A DNA stretch of 64,000 nucleotides, taken from NCBI GenBank assembly GCA_001643675.2, contig LSRY02000004.1, forward strand, positions 186,001 to 250,000, given 5' to 3'. Under the pieces are notes generated by a model. The model searched no databases, was not told the DNA's origin, and saw nothing but the letters and a program-made list of their open reading frames with translations. Shown here in pieces: positions 31,361-44,335 of this stretch. The translations under genes were made by a program, and so were the position numbers. The stretch's first letter is position 1. The number at the start of each line of letters is the position of its first letter. The DNA is from Monocercomonoides exilis. Taxonomy: Eukaryota > Preaxostyla > Oxymonadida > Polymastigidae.

Positions 31361-34300
31361 ATGAAGTCTGATGGACAAACACACGACACACAACAAGTGA
31401 CCTTCCAGCCGTTCTATACCGAAGGTTTACTGAAATTTTAAATTTTTTATGTTATTGTTATAATTGTTACTTAATTTATGCACACTACATTTTAAATTTC
31501 ATTTTTGTTATTTTGAAATGTTAAAATTTTATATTAAAAAATATATTTTTTTCAGGTTTTTCACCTCAGGTTGGATATCCCGCTCAACCTCCAGCGTACA
31601 ATTATCAAAAATTACCTCCCTTGCTTGGAACGCCTCCTGTTTTGATGGGTGTTCGTGTTGACGGCGTTGGGTATACCCTTGGACAATCTGTAATTGATTT
31701 CTCAGAAAAAAAGGATATTGACAGAAGCGACAGTCGTTCTCGTACAAAGTCTCATCACTCTAGTATCTCGCCACACAGGCGACATAAACGAGAAACCAGG
31801 CATCACTATGTCTGGGGTGATTCTTCAATTCGAGATAATTCAAGAACGAACAGTCGAAAAGAGCATTTTTCCAGGAAGCATGGTGTCCGCTATTCAAAAG
31901 GACGTCGATCTCGTTCAATTTCTCGCTCAGCATCAATGTCTTCATATTCATCATCATATTCCTCAAGATCAGATTCATTTTCTGGTTCGTCTTCAGTATC
32001 GCGCAGTTCTTCTCTATCGTCTTCCTCCTCGCGAAGTGAAACAACAACATCTTCCTCCTCCTCTTCCTCTTCATCCTCATCCACGTCGTCGTCATTTTCT
32101 TCCAGTCGCTCGTCCACATCTCGAAGCATTAGCAGAAGCAGGAGACACAGCATGATGCCTCACCAACATCTCTCACGGGCCTCTCACTACATTCAGCATT
32201 CTCGTTCATCCATCCGTTCGCAAAGCAGCCGCTATCACTCAAAGTCTATGAGAGCACCCTCCATCCAGCAGCGGTCGCACTCCAGGCCTTTGCACACACC
32301 GACTTCTTCCCCAAACATTGGTGCTTTGCAGCCAGGCGCTTCTGACCAGTCTCAACAGATGCTCGGCGCACACCCGCTTTCAATGCAGCCAGAAGCGAAT
32401 GGCGCTTTGCCAGAAGGCCTGCTGCCGACGCCAACGTATGGCACAGCGAATGGAATGCCGAATGCTTTGGCTCCTCCGCTCTCTTCATCCGCTTCCTCAA
32501 CAGGAGCATCTCCTTATTATGTCTCCTCCTTCGATGCTCTGCACCCATCTTCATACAGCGATGCACTCCAGACTCAGCCAGTCGCTATGAACATTCCACA
32601 AGCACAGCAGCCTGGCGTGCCTCACGCACATTCACATTCTTCTCTGTTCTCTTCTCCTTCTGTTATGAATCCAGCATATTCTTCACAGACAACACAGTCA
32701 ACAACATCTTCTGCACCTTCGCCTGTGTCTTCTTCTCATTCCTCTTCACTCTTCTCCATTCCAACATCTTCTCCATTTCCCTCTCGCCACACTTCAACAC
32801 CTTCTTCATCTTCTTCTTCAACATCTTCATCATCATCGTCCTCTTCCTCTTCCTCTACCTCTTTGTCTTCACATTCATCACTGCATACTTCCTCAAGTGA
32901 ATCTATCACTTCTTCCTCTTCTTCTTCTTCTTCTTCAGCCACAAAGCAATCATCTCCCAGTTCTCCTTCGTCATCGCATCAGTCAAGTCCGCTGTTTTCT
33001 ATTCCTCCTTCTCCATTTCGATCAACTCCGCCTTCAATTCTGTCTGTTTCTGCATCTCATCATCATTCATCATCTTCTTCTTCTTCTCTTTCTGAATCCT
33101 CTGCCAGTGTTGCTTCTCCCTCTTCTCATTCTCTCAATTCACAGCCATCACACAACACACTTCTGCCATCCTCTTCTACAGCACGTGAATCATCTTCCTT
33201 GTCATCTCCATCATCATCGTCATCATCTTCATCATCATCATCTTCTTCTTCTTCTTCATCAACTTCATCTTCTTCCTCTGGTTCTTCTCCTTATCTCTCT
33301 TCGCTTCGTCACAGCTCCTCCTCTTCCTCTCATCTCGGCTTCTCCTCTCTTCCAGGCACATCCGCCCACCAACACTCAAAGGGATTATCTCTGTCAGCTG
33401 CACCAGGGCTGTCAATGGGATACAGCTTAGACACACAAAGAGAAGGCATTCTGGGTGATTCGCCTTATTCTTCACTGTCAGGTGCACAAACATCGCATTC
33501 TTCAATAACATCATCATCATCATCATCATCTGCTATTGCTACTGCTTCTGTTGGAAGTCTTCAAAATGCTCAGTCCTCTTCAATCTCTTCCTCCTCTTCC
33601 TCGTCATTATCATCATCTACTTCTTCCCCTTCTTCTTCTTCTTCTTCTTCTTCAACAGACAAATCAGAATCGTCTGCAGAATTGACCAGTTACTCTGCTG
33701 CTCCCTCAAAACTCATAAGAGATGTGCTTCAGATGGGGCTGCTGTCAACTGCAGATTCCATCAGGTTCAACAGAGAGAGAGGCAAATGGCGAGGGAAAGA
33801 CAGCACGAAGAAGGCGCTTCATTCAGCTAAGCTCAAAAGTGAGATGAGCAAGAGCGAAATGGAAGCTGTTTCAGAGGATGTGCCAGCATTTGATTTGGAA
33901 GGCGAAAACGAAGAGAGATTTGAGCGGTCGCATTTGAGCACATCGTCGCAGATCTGCTTGGGAGTGTTTGACGAGGCGAAGGGGAATGCCCTCAGAGCAG
34001 CGCATCCAGCAGAAGTGAGGGTGAGGGAGCAGAAGGAGGCAGCGTTCAGAGAGAAGGAGAGGGAAGAGCTGATGAGGAAGAAGAAGAAGAAGGGGAAAGG
34101 GAAAGACGCCGCTGCTGAGAAGGAAGAAAGCGCGAAGGAGAAAGAGCAGAAGGAGAAAGAAAAAGAGAAAGCTAGGCGAAGAGAATCCGACAAGAAGGAG
34201 GTGTTTGACTGGGGCATATCGCATCTGCTTCGGGAGATGGCGTCGACGTTGTCGCAGGCTGTGTCTGAGGGCGTGGCGCTGTCAGTTGTCTCCTCGTTTG

Positions 34301-37300
34301 TGCAGAGGAGCCACGGGGTCAACCAGCTGGAGCTTCCGAAGCCAGCCTTCTCGACGCTGGAGGAGAGGCAGAGGGAGAGAGAGAAGGAGATAGAGAGGAT
34401 TAAGGAGATGGAGAGGGAGGCGGAGAGGGAGAGGCTGAGGGAACTGGAAAGAGAAAGGGAAAGAGAGAAGGAGAGAGAGAGAGAGAAGGAGATTGAGCTG
34501 CAAAGGATGAGAGAAGAATTAGAAAGAGAGAAAGAGAAGCAGAAAGAGATGGAACAGATGAAAGAGCAAGAAAAGGTGAAGGCAAAAGCGAAAGCCAAAG
34601 CCAAAGAAGAAGAAGCTATTTTGGAGCTGAAACGAGAGATTGAAGAGTTTGGACTGTCAGAAATAACTCTTTCTGCAGCATCGGATGCTTCACAGTCAGG
34701 GAAAGAGGGAGAGAAAGAGAGCAAAAGAGAAAGAGAGAGGGAGAGGGGGAAAGAGAGAGAAAACAAAGAGACTTCAGAAAGTTTACAGGTTGCAAACAAA
34801 TTGAAAGTGGAGCAAGTCAAAACAGCAGAAGAAATTGAGGAAGAGAAGAGGAAAGATGAGAAGGTGCAGAGAGAGTTGTGGAGGCTTTTATCGGGTGGAA
34901 AGCAGAAGAACGAAGGAGCCAAAGCAAAAGCGAAAGATAAAGATAAAGATAAAGAAAAAGCGAAAGGGAAAGACAAAGAAGCCAGACCGAAAACAGGGGA
35001 AAAGGCTACTTCGAAGAAAAAAGGTGTTTCGAAAGCGAAAAGACAGACGAAAAGGGGGAATGCAATTGCAGAAGAAGACGAAGAGGAAGAAGGAGGAATG
35101 GCTTATGAGCGAAACGACGTCGAAAGTGAAGTTCGGGAAGAGAAAGGCAGAGAAGCAGCAATTGAGAGTGTGGCTGTTACACCCAAAAGAGCAGGGAAGA
35201 AGATGCGGTTGATCGACAAGGACGAAGAGGCAGAGAACGAAGAAATCAGAACAGAAAGCGAGTCGAAGCTGACAAGCGATGCAGAAGCGAAAGAGGAAGA
35301 TTACGTTTTGAAAGTGAAGATTGGCAAGAAAGCAGAAGGAGAAGAAGATGAAGATGAAGACGAGGAAGACAAAGAAGACACAATCAGCGAAGATCGCACA
35401 GAAGACGAGATGCAGCCGAAGAGGGCACAGGGAAGCTTGTTTTCGTTGGAGGCAGCAAAAGCGAAGAAAGCGAAGATGGGAGGGAAAGGAGTAGGGAAAG
35501 GGGAGCGCAAGACGAAGAAGTCTTCTCAGCAGAAGGAGAAAAGCGAGAAGTCGATTGTGAGTCCTCAGTTCAGTCTGCTTGGAGAGAGCAAGGCAGGCAG
35601 CAAAGACGGCGAAGGAGAAAGAGAAGGAGTAGGAGACATCGACGAGGAAGAGAGCGACGAAAGCGAAGAGACAGAAGAGAAGACAGAGACACCGTTTTTG
35701 TCGCCAGCACCGTTCTCATCAGGAGAAGAGGATTTGAGTTCAGCTGAGAATGTCAGCAGTGCAGCAGCAAAGATGATGAAAGAAGAATTTGGAGGATTTG
35801 GCTCGCTTGCTGCGAAGAAGACATACAACACGGCAGCAGGTGGGAAGAGGAATGTGAGTGGGATGAGGCTGCTGGAGGACGATGAAGATGAAGAAGAAGA
35901 AGAGAGAGGCACTGGAAAAGAAGGTGATGGATATCGGCTGAGAGCAAAAGAGAACGAATACTCATCGCCTTCATTGGTATCTCTGTTCGCACAGGGGAAG
36001 AAGAAAGCGAGCAAAAGCGGAATTTCGAAGGAGGAAGGCGAAGAGACGAGCACAAAGTTAGCGGGAGATGGCTCCCTTGTGAATGCAGATGGCGAGTTGT
36101 TAGGTGCATCTGAGGAGCGTCGGTCGCACCGCAAGTCAGCCAAGTCAAAGAAGCCGAAGAAGCCGAAGCTGAAAATTGGATATGCAGCAGCACACGCAGA
36201 CGAGCTGAATGAAGAGGCTTTTGCAAATGATGAGGCAGGTTCCGCTGGACAGGCTGGTATGGCTGGGTCTGAGGCGCAAGCTGGGAACAGAGCAAACTCT
36301 GCGATGAAGATGAAGATGAAGATGGCGAAGCTTCTGATGAACGAAACCGACGACAAGGCAAAACTGGCTTCTCTTTTGGGCGAAAGCGATGGAGATATAA
36401 AAGATCTACTTTCTTCGCCCAACCAGGAAGAAGCTGAACTTGGCGAAGAGGTTGGTGATCGACTGAAAGAAGGCAGAATGGGAGTGGAAAAGACATACGG
36501 CAAAAGCAAGAAAGAGAAGAAGAAGAAAGGCAAAGCAAGCAAGTTAGAAAAGGAAATAGACGAAAACGGAGAGAAAATCCGGCCGAAGAAGTACAAAAAG
36601 AACAAGCAGAAGCAGACTGAGGAAGAAGGGCAAGACGAGGAGTTTGTAGGAGGCGACGACGAATACGCCGAACTGCTGCAGATGAGAGCATCGAAGCACA
36701 GGCAGACGCGACAAGGCACTTCGAAGCGGTTGCACAGAAGTCCATCTTCCAAATTGAGTGACGACGAAGGCAAAAGAGATGGCGACAGGCACAGCAGAGA
36801 AGCCTCAGACGAGCCAGCATACGACGACGGCAGCACAAAAGCAGAGTCTGACGAGAACGGAAGAGAAGCCTACGAAGACGGCGAAGAGCTGACAGACAGC
36901 GATGCTCTGCTCAGCCAAGCACAGCGCCTCAGACAGCAGAGGATTCTTCACTCGCTCCAGCGGTCGTCTTCTTCAGCTGCGGCATCAGCTTTGAGCAGCA
37001 AGGCATTGAAGAAGGGGAGCAAAGCATCAAAGACGAAGAAGAAGCGGCAGAAAGAAGGCGATTGGGAAGGAAGCGCAGAGTGGAATGCGAACGAAGGAGA
37101 ATCGTCTTCTTCTCAATCTTCTGCGTCGCAGCTTTTGGAACAGGCAGGTCTGATGAACGAAGACGAGATGGGACATCCACTCGACAAAGAGAGCCAGCTG
37201 CTGTCTGTGGACTTCCAAGAGATGGAAGGAAATGCAACACGGGGGATTATGCACTTTATGATGGCGTTTATTCAAAGTCTGCTGGCAAAGCTGAAGAGGT

Positions 37301-40300
37301 ACACAGGAATAGGTGAGGTGGAAAGACATTGGATGGCTGAGATGGAGGCAGAGATGGCAAATGAGATGCACAGAGAAAGGCTGACATATCACATTCGATC
37401 ACAGTTAAGCAAACTGAAGAAGAGAAAAGAGAGGAGAAGGAGAGTGTTGGAAAAAAGAGAAAAGGAAAAAGAGAAAGAGAAGGAAGTTGAGAAAGAGGCA
37501 GAAAAAGAGAAAGAGACAGAAAAAGATGGAGAAAAAGAAGCAGAAAAAGAAGCAGAAAAAAGAGACGAAGGAAAGATGCAGGAAGATCAGATTGAAAGTG
37601 CCACGACTTCAAAAGAGACGCAAGAAAAGGAACAATCAGATGAAACGAACGGACAATCAGATCAAAATATCGGAATGGACATTGTGAAGGAAGCAATCTC
37701 TGAGAAGGAGGAGAAAGAGAAAGAGAAAGAGTGTGAGAATATTTCAATGCAAGTTGAACCTGACACGCAAACAAACGAAAGCAAACATTTGACACGATCA
37801 GATAAAATGGATGTGCTGAATTCATCAGAAGAAGAGAAACAACCACAAACATCTCAGATCCCTTCAATCAGTTCACCTGCTGCACAAGTTCAGGATTCTC
37901 GAGCAACAACTTCAACGAGCAGCGCTTCTTCTCTTCAGCCATCAATTTTGCCTGAAAAGGCATCTGCAGCAGAGGAACCTGAAAGCGATGCTGCACTTGA
38001 CAAATCCGAAATGGATGAAACTTCTTCTGCTGACTCGTATGCAGACGAAGAAGAGAGGCGCTTTGCCAAAGCAGCACTGGCATTGCGGGCGAAGGATGTG
38101 AACATCCCGCCCGAAGACATCTTTGGAAGTGCGCACGAAGGAAGCGAGAGGAATCCAAGGAGAGGCTCTGCTGCAGCTGCCGCTGCAATTGGAGCACTCC
38201 AATCGCCTCTGACGGGATCGTCGTCTGGAAACCTTGCTTCGGGTTCTTCTCTTCCTTTGTCCTCCTCCTCTTCATCAGCTGCATCGCTGGGTCATTCTGT
38301 TTATTCACACATGGGAGATGGCATCCATCTGTACGGGTTCAAAGACAAAGACAGGGACTTCCTCGAACACTCGCAGGAGAAGCATATTTTGTGGAGGGTG
38401 CTGGAAAGCAGCGAGGATGGAGGGGAAAATGGAGAGTTTGGGTTCTTTTCAACAGGAGTTGGGAAGACGCTGCTGAGAGGGATGCGAATGAACAAGAAGA
38501 TTATGACGATGGTGGAGCGTGTGCTGATCAAGAACGAGAAGCTGATACGCTCTCTTGGCGGATGGAGGCAGGCAAATCATCGAAAGGATATGATGAAGGC
38601 AGAAGAGCCAACCATTCACGCAGTAGAAAGTGTGTCTGCAGAGACTGCTTCGACTGCTGCAAAAGCAGAGGAGCAGATTTCAGCTGTCATATCACCCTCG
38701 TCCATCACCTCCACCATTTCTGGATGTTCTGTTTCTCTCCCGGCAACAGTGAAAGTGAATGACGGAGTGGAAACTCTGTTAAACACATTCAGCGAAGCAC
38801 TGGTTAGGCATCCGTTCAGCACACTGCCTCACTTCTCAGTTCAGCGCGACTCGTGTCTTTCCCTTGGCGAGTTTGTGGATGAGCTGAAGAACCTCTCAAA
38901 TGTCAAGTCAACAGAACTGCAGCTGCTTCTCAGTGATGGCATTCCGGTACCTAAAAATCAGATCCAGAATGAAGAAAATGGAGAATCATCAAAAGCAAAT
39001 GCGAACACTGAAAATGGGGCAGATAAACAAGCTGAAACAGAAGCCGGAGCCGATGAAACACAAAAACAAGCAACACATTCAGGTGATTTGCATGGCGAAT
39101 GTTGTGTTGATGGAGCATGGCAGCTGAGCGAGGAGCAGAGTTTGGGGATGTACGGGTGGACACGCACAGTTGTTGGACACGACACGATGTCTGAAGGAGA
39201 AGAGCAGAAAGTTGTGTTTCCATATGTGATGGTTGTTGACGATGGATGCTCTTTCAAGCAGAGCTATTTGACTGTTCTGGATGAAGAGAGGAATTCAAAT
39301 GAACTGGGACCAAAGAGGCATTTTGGATTTAAGCAATGTGCAGAAGAGCAATTAAACGGATCATCAAGCAAAATACCAGCACATTCACAGCTGCATCATT
39401 TGTTGAGTGAGCGAGAGAAAAGGAAAAGGCAAAAGATTGAATCAGAAAATTCAGGAGCAAATTGCGATCTGTCTGCAAATGTGAATCAACTTGACATTGA
39501 AAGAGCAAACATAACTTCATTCGATTCCAACAGAGTAAATGAAGCAGAAACAGATGCCATGTCTGTTGAAAAGCTGACTGATGCACAGCTCGAAGAAGCC
39601 CATCAACGCCAGATGTTGAACCGTTTCCTCAGCAAATCGTGTCAGCGTACTCGGATTCTGTTCAATGAGCACACTCGACGATTCATTCTCTCTCACAAGT
39701 TCAAAAACTCTCCACTTGCACCTCCTCCCTCTCCACAGATCAGACTTACACCTTATTTGGAGTATCCTCCACAGCCCTCTCTTCCTACTCAGACACAGAT
39801 CGCACAAACAACTCATCTTTCATCTGAAACACAATCATCTGATCAAATTCAAACATCCTCTTCACCTTCCTCTTCTTCTGCTTCAATCAATTCACCTTCT
39901 ATTCCTACAATTCATCCTCATTTGGCTCGTCCACTGTCTGTTGTTTATCTTCGACCATCCACTGCTGTATTCCTTCAGCCTCAGCTGCAGTTGGCTACTC
40001 TTTTAGCTGCTGTTGCTTCAACATCATCTTCTTCTTCTTCTTCTTCTTCACTCACCAAAACACACGATTCATCAAACAACACTTCCACAACCATTTCACC
40101 TCCTAACAATTCCAACCCTTTTGCTATCTATTCCTCTCCTGCCATCCCAACTCCTCTCTCTCCCGCTGCACTGATTCAGTCCAAACAGCCAGACGCATCT
40201 TCTGTCATCGAACGAATGGGCCACCGCGAGAAGCGACTGCGTCTCGACCGGAGCGGCATCCACTGGTGGGGCCTGTTTGCTGAAGAGCCCATTGAGCCAG

Positions 40301-40659
40301 ACGAGTTCGTGATGGAGTATGTGGGAGAGGTCATACGCAACAGTGTGTCTGAGCAGCGGGACGCGATATACACGAAAGAAGGCGAAGGCAGCTCGTACAT
40401 GTTCAGAACAGACGACTTTAATGTTGTCGATGCCACAAAAGGAGGCAACAGAGCACGGTTCATCAACCACAGCTGCGACCCCAACTGCAAGGCTGATTTC
40501 TACAAGGACAATGAAGTCATCAAGGTTGTGATATCTGCACAAAAGCACATATCCGTTGGAGAAGAGCTAACTTACGACTATAAATTCAACGATGAAATTG
40601 AAGAAGTCAAGATTCCGTGCCTTTGTGGTGCTAAAAATTGCAGACACTTCCTCAATTAG
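31361..40659 (+). CDS. Giant Set1/Trithorax-type histone H3K4 methyltransferase
   Basis: Exon 1 (31361-31424) and exon 2 (31556-40659) join across a 131-bp intron (donor GTTTAC) to give 3055 residues. The C-terminal 145 residues are a SET domain of the Set1 class. RLRLDRSGIHWWGLFAEEPI begins it, then EYVGEVIRNSVSEQRD, the cofactor-site motif RFINHSCDPNC (about 2990-3000), GEELTYDYKF and a post-SET CLCGAKNCRHFLN at the very end. A zinc-binding Cys and the SAM-site residues are therefore present. Upstream lie an RS-rich N-terminus, about 450 residues of poly-Ser (about 31950-33660), then about 1500 residues of Lys/Glu/Arg coil and acidic stretches. A possible N-SET-like segment (LNRFLSKSCQRTRILF) lies near 39610-39660. 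No RRM, PHD or FYR domain is evident. H3K4 specificity is inferred from similarity to Set1. Confidence 0.93.
31950..33660. repeat. Poly-serine TCN/TC-rich low-complexity coding tract
   Basis: Inside the SET gene, runs of Ser codons (TCT, TCC, TCA, TCG mixed) give stretches of 8-20 Ser separated by short unique segments. Codons are mixed, so selection is on the protein and not on a simple DNA repeat, although some sub-tracts (for example near 33210-33260 and 33630-33655) are near-pure triplet repeats. Confidence 0.85.
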
Positions 40660-40899
40660 TCTCATTTCATTTCTTTTTATCTTATCATTTCAAATATTAA
40701 TATGTTTAAATAAGATATAGATTATTTCGTGAAATAAATTTTTGCTAATTCATTTCGTTGCACTTTCTTGCTTTAACTATTCTTTTAAAAAAGAAATGCA
40801 TAAAAAACAACACATTTTGATCAGAAAAAAATAGAAAAGAAAAAAGGTATTCAGGAATATTTTTTGTGTAGTGAAGAGAAGTGTAGCATAAAGGGAAGC

Positions 40900-41729
40900 T
40901 TAATATCTTCCTCTTCCCCCGCTTCCAAATCCACCTCTTCCTCCTCCCCTTCCTCCTCCGAATCCACCTCTTCCTCCTCCACTTCCACCTCTTCCTCCAC
41001 GTCCTCCTCCTCTTCCTCCTCCAAAGCCTCCTCTCCCTCCTCTCCCTCCTCCTCTCCCTCCTCCTCTTCCACCTCCTCTTCCTCCACCTCTTCCTCCACG
41101 TCCTCCACCACTATAATTATTATTATTTAAAAAAAAATACATCAATTAATAATGAGAAAGATTCTATTTTAAAGAAAAATCATACCCAGGTTTTGCGAAG
41201 AATGATGCTTTTTCTTTCATTTTATCACCTGCAATAAAAAGTTTATCTCCTGCTTTGAAAGAAGATGCATTAACTCCCTGATCTGGCTTGACAGAAAAAT
41301 ACTATTATTAAAGTTAAATTTACAGCATTTAAAAATGAAATTAATTAAAATAATTGTAATTTTTATAAAATTCAAATAAACGCAAACAACTTCGGTCATT
41401 GGGCCCAAAACTTCATCGACTTTGCCAATTTGGGCTTTTTGATTGTTGAAAATAAACGCATTCGTGAATGGAACTTTGTCATTTGTCACTTTACAAACTA
41501 AATCTCCTTCACATGGATGAACAAATTCACCGATCTCTGCAGAATCAGATAAGATCAAAATTTTTAAAGTTATTTAAAAATATTCATTTGATGTCACACC
41601 TACAATTTCTGCTGGTGGTCCTGATTCCCCAGCGAAACGGCTACCAAAACCTCCTCCACCTCTGCCTCCTCTAAAACCTCCGCCATTTCCCCCACGTCCG
41701 CGAAATGAGCCTCCTCTTCCTTGAGACAT
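40900..41729 (-). CDS. GAR1: H/ACA snoRNP subunit GAR1
   Basis: GAR1 is the H/ACA pseudouridylation RNP protein acting in nucleolus and Cajal-type bodies, needed for rRNA modification. Four exons on the minus strand: 41600-41729, 41391-41536, 41186-41301 and 40900-41110, giving 200 residues. The N-terminus is an RGG/GGF box. The core reads EIGEFVHPCEGDLVCKVTND, VPFTNAFIFNNQKAQIGKVD, EVLGPMTEYFSVK and ASSFKAGDKLFIA, matching the family's GEFLHPCEDDIVCK, IGKVDEIFG, YFSVKL and SSF segments. Exon 4 is almost wholly RGG repeats ending in GRGRY. Introns are 63-89 bp with donors GTGTGA, GTTGTT and GTATGA. It converges with the SET gene with 240 bp between stops. Confidence 0.95.
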
Positions 41730-41956
41730 TTTTTCAGATAATGTATGGGTATTCTCTAGATCAAAACCATTAATACTTTTAAGTGAAATTTTGAGTTATT
41801 TGGGTGAACAATTTTTTCATATTAATGGTTAGCATTGCTGTACTGGCATTATGAATCCAATGTCAACATTTTTTTAAAAATAAACTTGAATCACGTGAAC
41901 TGAATAATTTTCAAAGCAAAAATAATTTGGCTAATTCATCTTGGTATATGTCTCAT

Positions 41957-43362
41957 TCACTTTGTGACATTCAAGCAATTGATGAAGCTTGTGCGTATAT
42001 CATTTTGCGTTATCCATTTATAAGGTTTCAGGAAGCACATTAAAATGTCTTCAAGTCCTTCTTCCTCAAACCTTTCAAAAAATTCAATTTTTGTCACCTT
42101 CCATTTTGATCGATCACTTTCATTTTTCAACCTTCCATTCAGTTTTTTCAAAAGTTCGTCAAAGAAATCAAGACAAAGTCGACTCAATTCCTTGTAATAT
42201 GTTGACCGTTTTAATAACTCAAAAAGGAAATCAATTGCTCCTCCTTTTATCAAACAACTTAAGGGAAAAGACGATGATTCCAACAAGCATAAAATGATAT
42301 TGATGCAAGCACGGAATATTTCTATTTGATAATATAATGCATCAAAGCAAATGCTGGATACGCATGAAACAAGCTCAATGCTTTCTTCTTCTTCAATTTC
42401 ACATCTACAACAAAATGAAGCAAGAGCATTGCACCATCCCAGCATTGTAAACTCATGCTTTTTTTCTTTTTCTCCTTTCTCCTTTTCTCCCCACCTAACA
42501 TATTTTCTCAACTCTTTCAATTCTCTTGTTGCCTCTTTTATGAAATGATGCTCGTATGCCATGGAACAATCCGATTCTCTTTTATCCTTATGTTTATCAA
42601 TGAAAAACATCCAAGCAGTTTGGTAGGCCAGACGAGTGAGGTTGTGATGTTGTTGATGATATTCGATAATTTCCTTAATTTTGTTGAAAAAATGAGGCTT
42701 TGTCAAAATTATTATAAATAACAATTATCTTTATAATGAAGTTCAAATGAAAACAACTCAACTTCGATACCTCATGAATACGGATTCTGTTCAAAGCAAT
42801 TAAAGATATTTCCACATTTTCTTGGGTTTCCTCTCTTTCGTTTTGATCCATCGCAACTTTCAGAAGACAAGGTAAACATATGGATAGAAAATCCTTTTCA
42901 GGTGTATAATAAATTAGATAATCGCACAACATTAGGCAACATTCACAGAGATCAACGAGTAACTTTTCGTTTCCTTCTTCTTTTTCTTTCTTTTTCACAT
43001 TAAAAATCATCTTCTCAAATCTTTTGCACAACGAAGAATTATTAAAGCATTGAAGAAAAATTCTTCTCTGCACTTTTTGATATGCACTTCTCTTTAATAA
43101 TAAAATTGCAAATTCAATTGGCATTTTCTTTTCTTCAATCATTTTATCAATTACATTGAACACTTTTCTTGTTAAGATGGTTTTCACTTCTTCATTGTTC
43201 ATCACTTTTAACGTGTTGCTCATTTCTTCAATTATCAATTTTTGTTCATTTACTGTACAATAAGCCAATTTTAATAATAATCCTCAATAGCAAAAGCAGT
43301 TAATGAAGAATAGAAAATGAAAAATCTCCATATATACCAGAAAATTTATCAACAAGAGACAT
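41957..43362 (-). CDS. Helical-repeat (ARM/HEAT-like) hypothetical protein
   Basis: Exons 43338-43362, 42771-43282 and 41957-42697 join in phase to 425 residues (donors GTATAT and GTATCG). The product is almost wholly alpha-helical by composition. Repeated amphipathic segments such as LLVDLCECCLMLCDYLIYY, ISLIALNRIRIHE, FRACINIILCLLESS and IDFLFELLKRSTYYKEL suggest armadillo/HEAT-type solenoid repeats. There is no signal peptide or transmembrane segment, and no catalytic motif. It follows GAR1 in the same orientation, with 227 bp between the GAR1 start and this gene's stop. I do not recognise an orthologue; it resembles the smaller protein at 11406-12287 only in general build. Confidence 0.75.
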
Positions 43363-43966
43363 CTGCAAAAAGGCAATAAAAGTATTTATTTCAAAAAAAG
43401 ATGGAAAGAAAAAGGGAAATGGAATATTTTGTTCATATTCAAATGCGAATTGAAAAGTTATAAACAGTGTGAAACATTTAAATAACTTTTTTATGTACAA
43501 TTACAAAAAACAATAAAAGATGGATCATAAATTTTATTATGGAACGAAATATTTAATTTTTATTCTTCATTTGTTTGTTTTTGTGTTCAAAAAGAGAATT
43601 GAGTTTCTTTTTTTTTTGAAATTGATATTCTTTCTTTCAAAAAGATATTTTCATTCATCAAAGAACTGAAAATAATGAACTCTTTGAGAATTTTTTTAAA
43701 TAAAAATGAAGACTGTTCACAATTTTGACTTCATGTGTTTATCAATTCTCAAATAATCCTTGAATTTATGTTTCGTTTCTTTTGAAAATATATTAACTTC
43801 TCTCAGCCTCATTTTGAAAAATTATCACAATTTTTTTGTATTTCCTCAGATTAACTGATATCAAAGATGGATGGACAATAAACAGAGACATTTAATTTTA
43901 ATATCAAAAATTATTTGAAAAGTTACTTTATTTTTATTTTCAGGTGAAAATGAAAACTTGATTTTA
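43363..43966. other. AT-rich spacer left of the second transposon area
   Basis: Upstream region of the helical-repeat gene plus AT-rich DNA. No gene or repeat family is recognised before the foldback element at 43967. Confidence 0.5.
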
Positions 43967-44322
43967 CAGATATCGCGCAAAATACCGGACAAGATCGATT
44001 TCACAATAACTGCAAGAGGAACAGTTCTGACAATTTTCCTCAAAATACACCTCATCAATACAAATTCATTTGATAAACTAAACCTTCAAAACAGATTCAT
44101 TTGTGCTCAGAGAAAATTATTTTTAAACCTTGGAGAAACTCAAAGTCCTATTTCTCCTTGATTACAATCATTATTTTTCTCTGAGCACAAATGAAGCTGT
44201 TTTGAAAGTCTTGTATCTCAAATGAGTTTGTATTGATGAGGTGTATTTTGAGGAAAATTTGCAGAATTTTTCCTTTTGCGGTTGTTGTGAAATCCATCTT
44301 GTCCGGTATTTTGTGCGATGTC
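43967..44322. mobile_element. Foldback/MITE element, family 1, copy C
   Basis: A 356-bp palindrome homologous to 13542-13916 but clearly diverged. It starts CAGATATCGCGCAAAATACC and its right end is TATTTTGTGCGATGTC. The TTTGTGCTCAG/CTGAGCACAAATG inner arms are conserved. Its left tip is single, unlike the doubled tip of copies A and B. It is an independent insertion. Its right end lies only 13 bp from the left inverted repeat of the Merlin element. Confidence 0.87.
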
Positions 44323-44335
44323 CAGTTTTTTATTG

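Noticed and set aside
33819-36838. Long minus-strand frames (385, 423 and 361 codons) opposite the SET gene
   Set aside because: They are antisense shadows of Lys/Glu/Ser-rich coding sequence; their Ser/Phe/Leu-rich products have no domain, and the plus frame ends in a conserved SET domain.
40864-41130. Plus-strand Ser-rich frame opposite GAR1
   Set aside because: It is the complement of the RGG-coding repeat; GAR1 is supported by four in-phase exons and family motifs.
43967-44322. Palindrome considered as a transcription terminator or replication origin
   Set aside because: Three copies with shared ends in transposon-rich DNA fit a mobile foldback element better.
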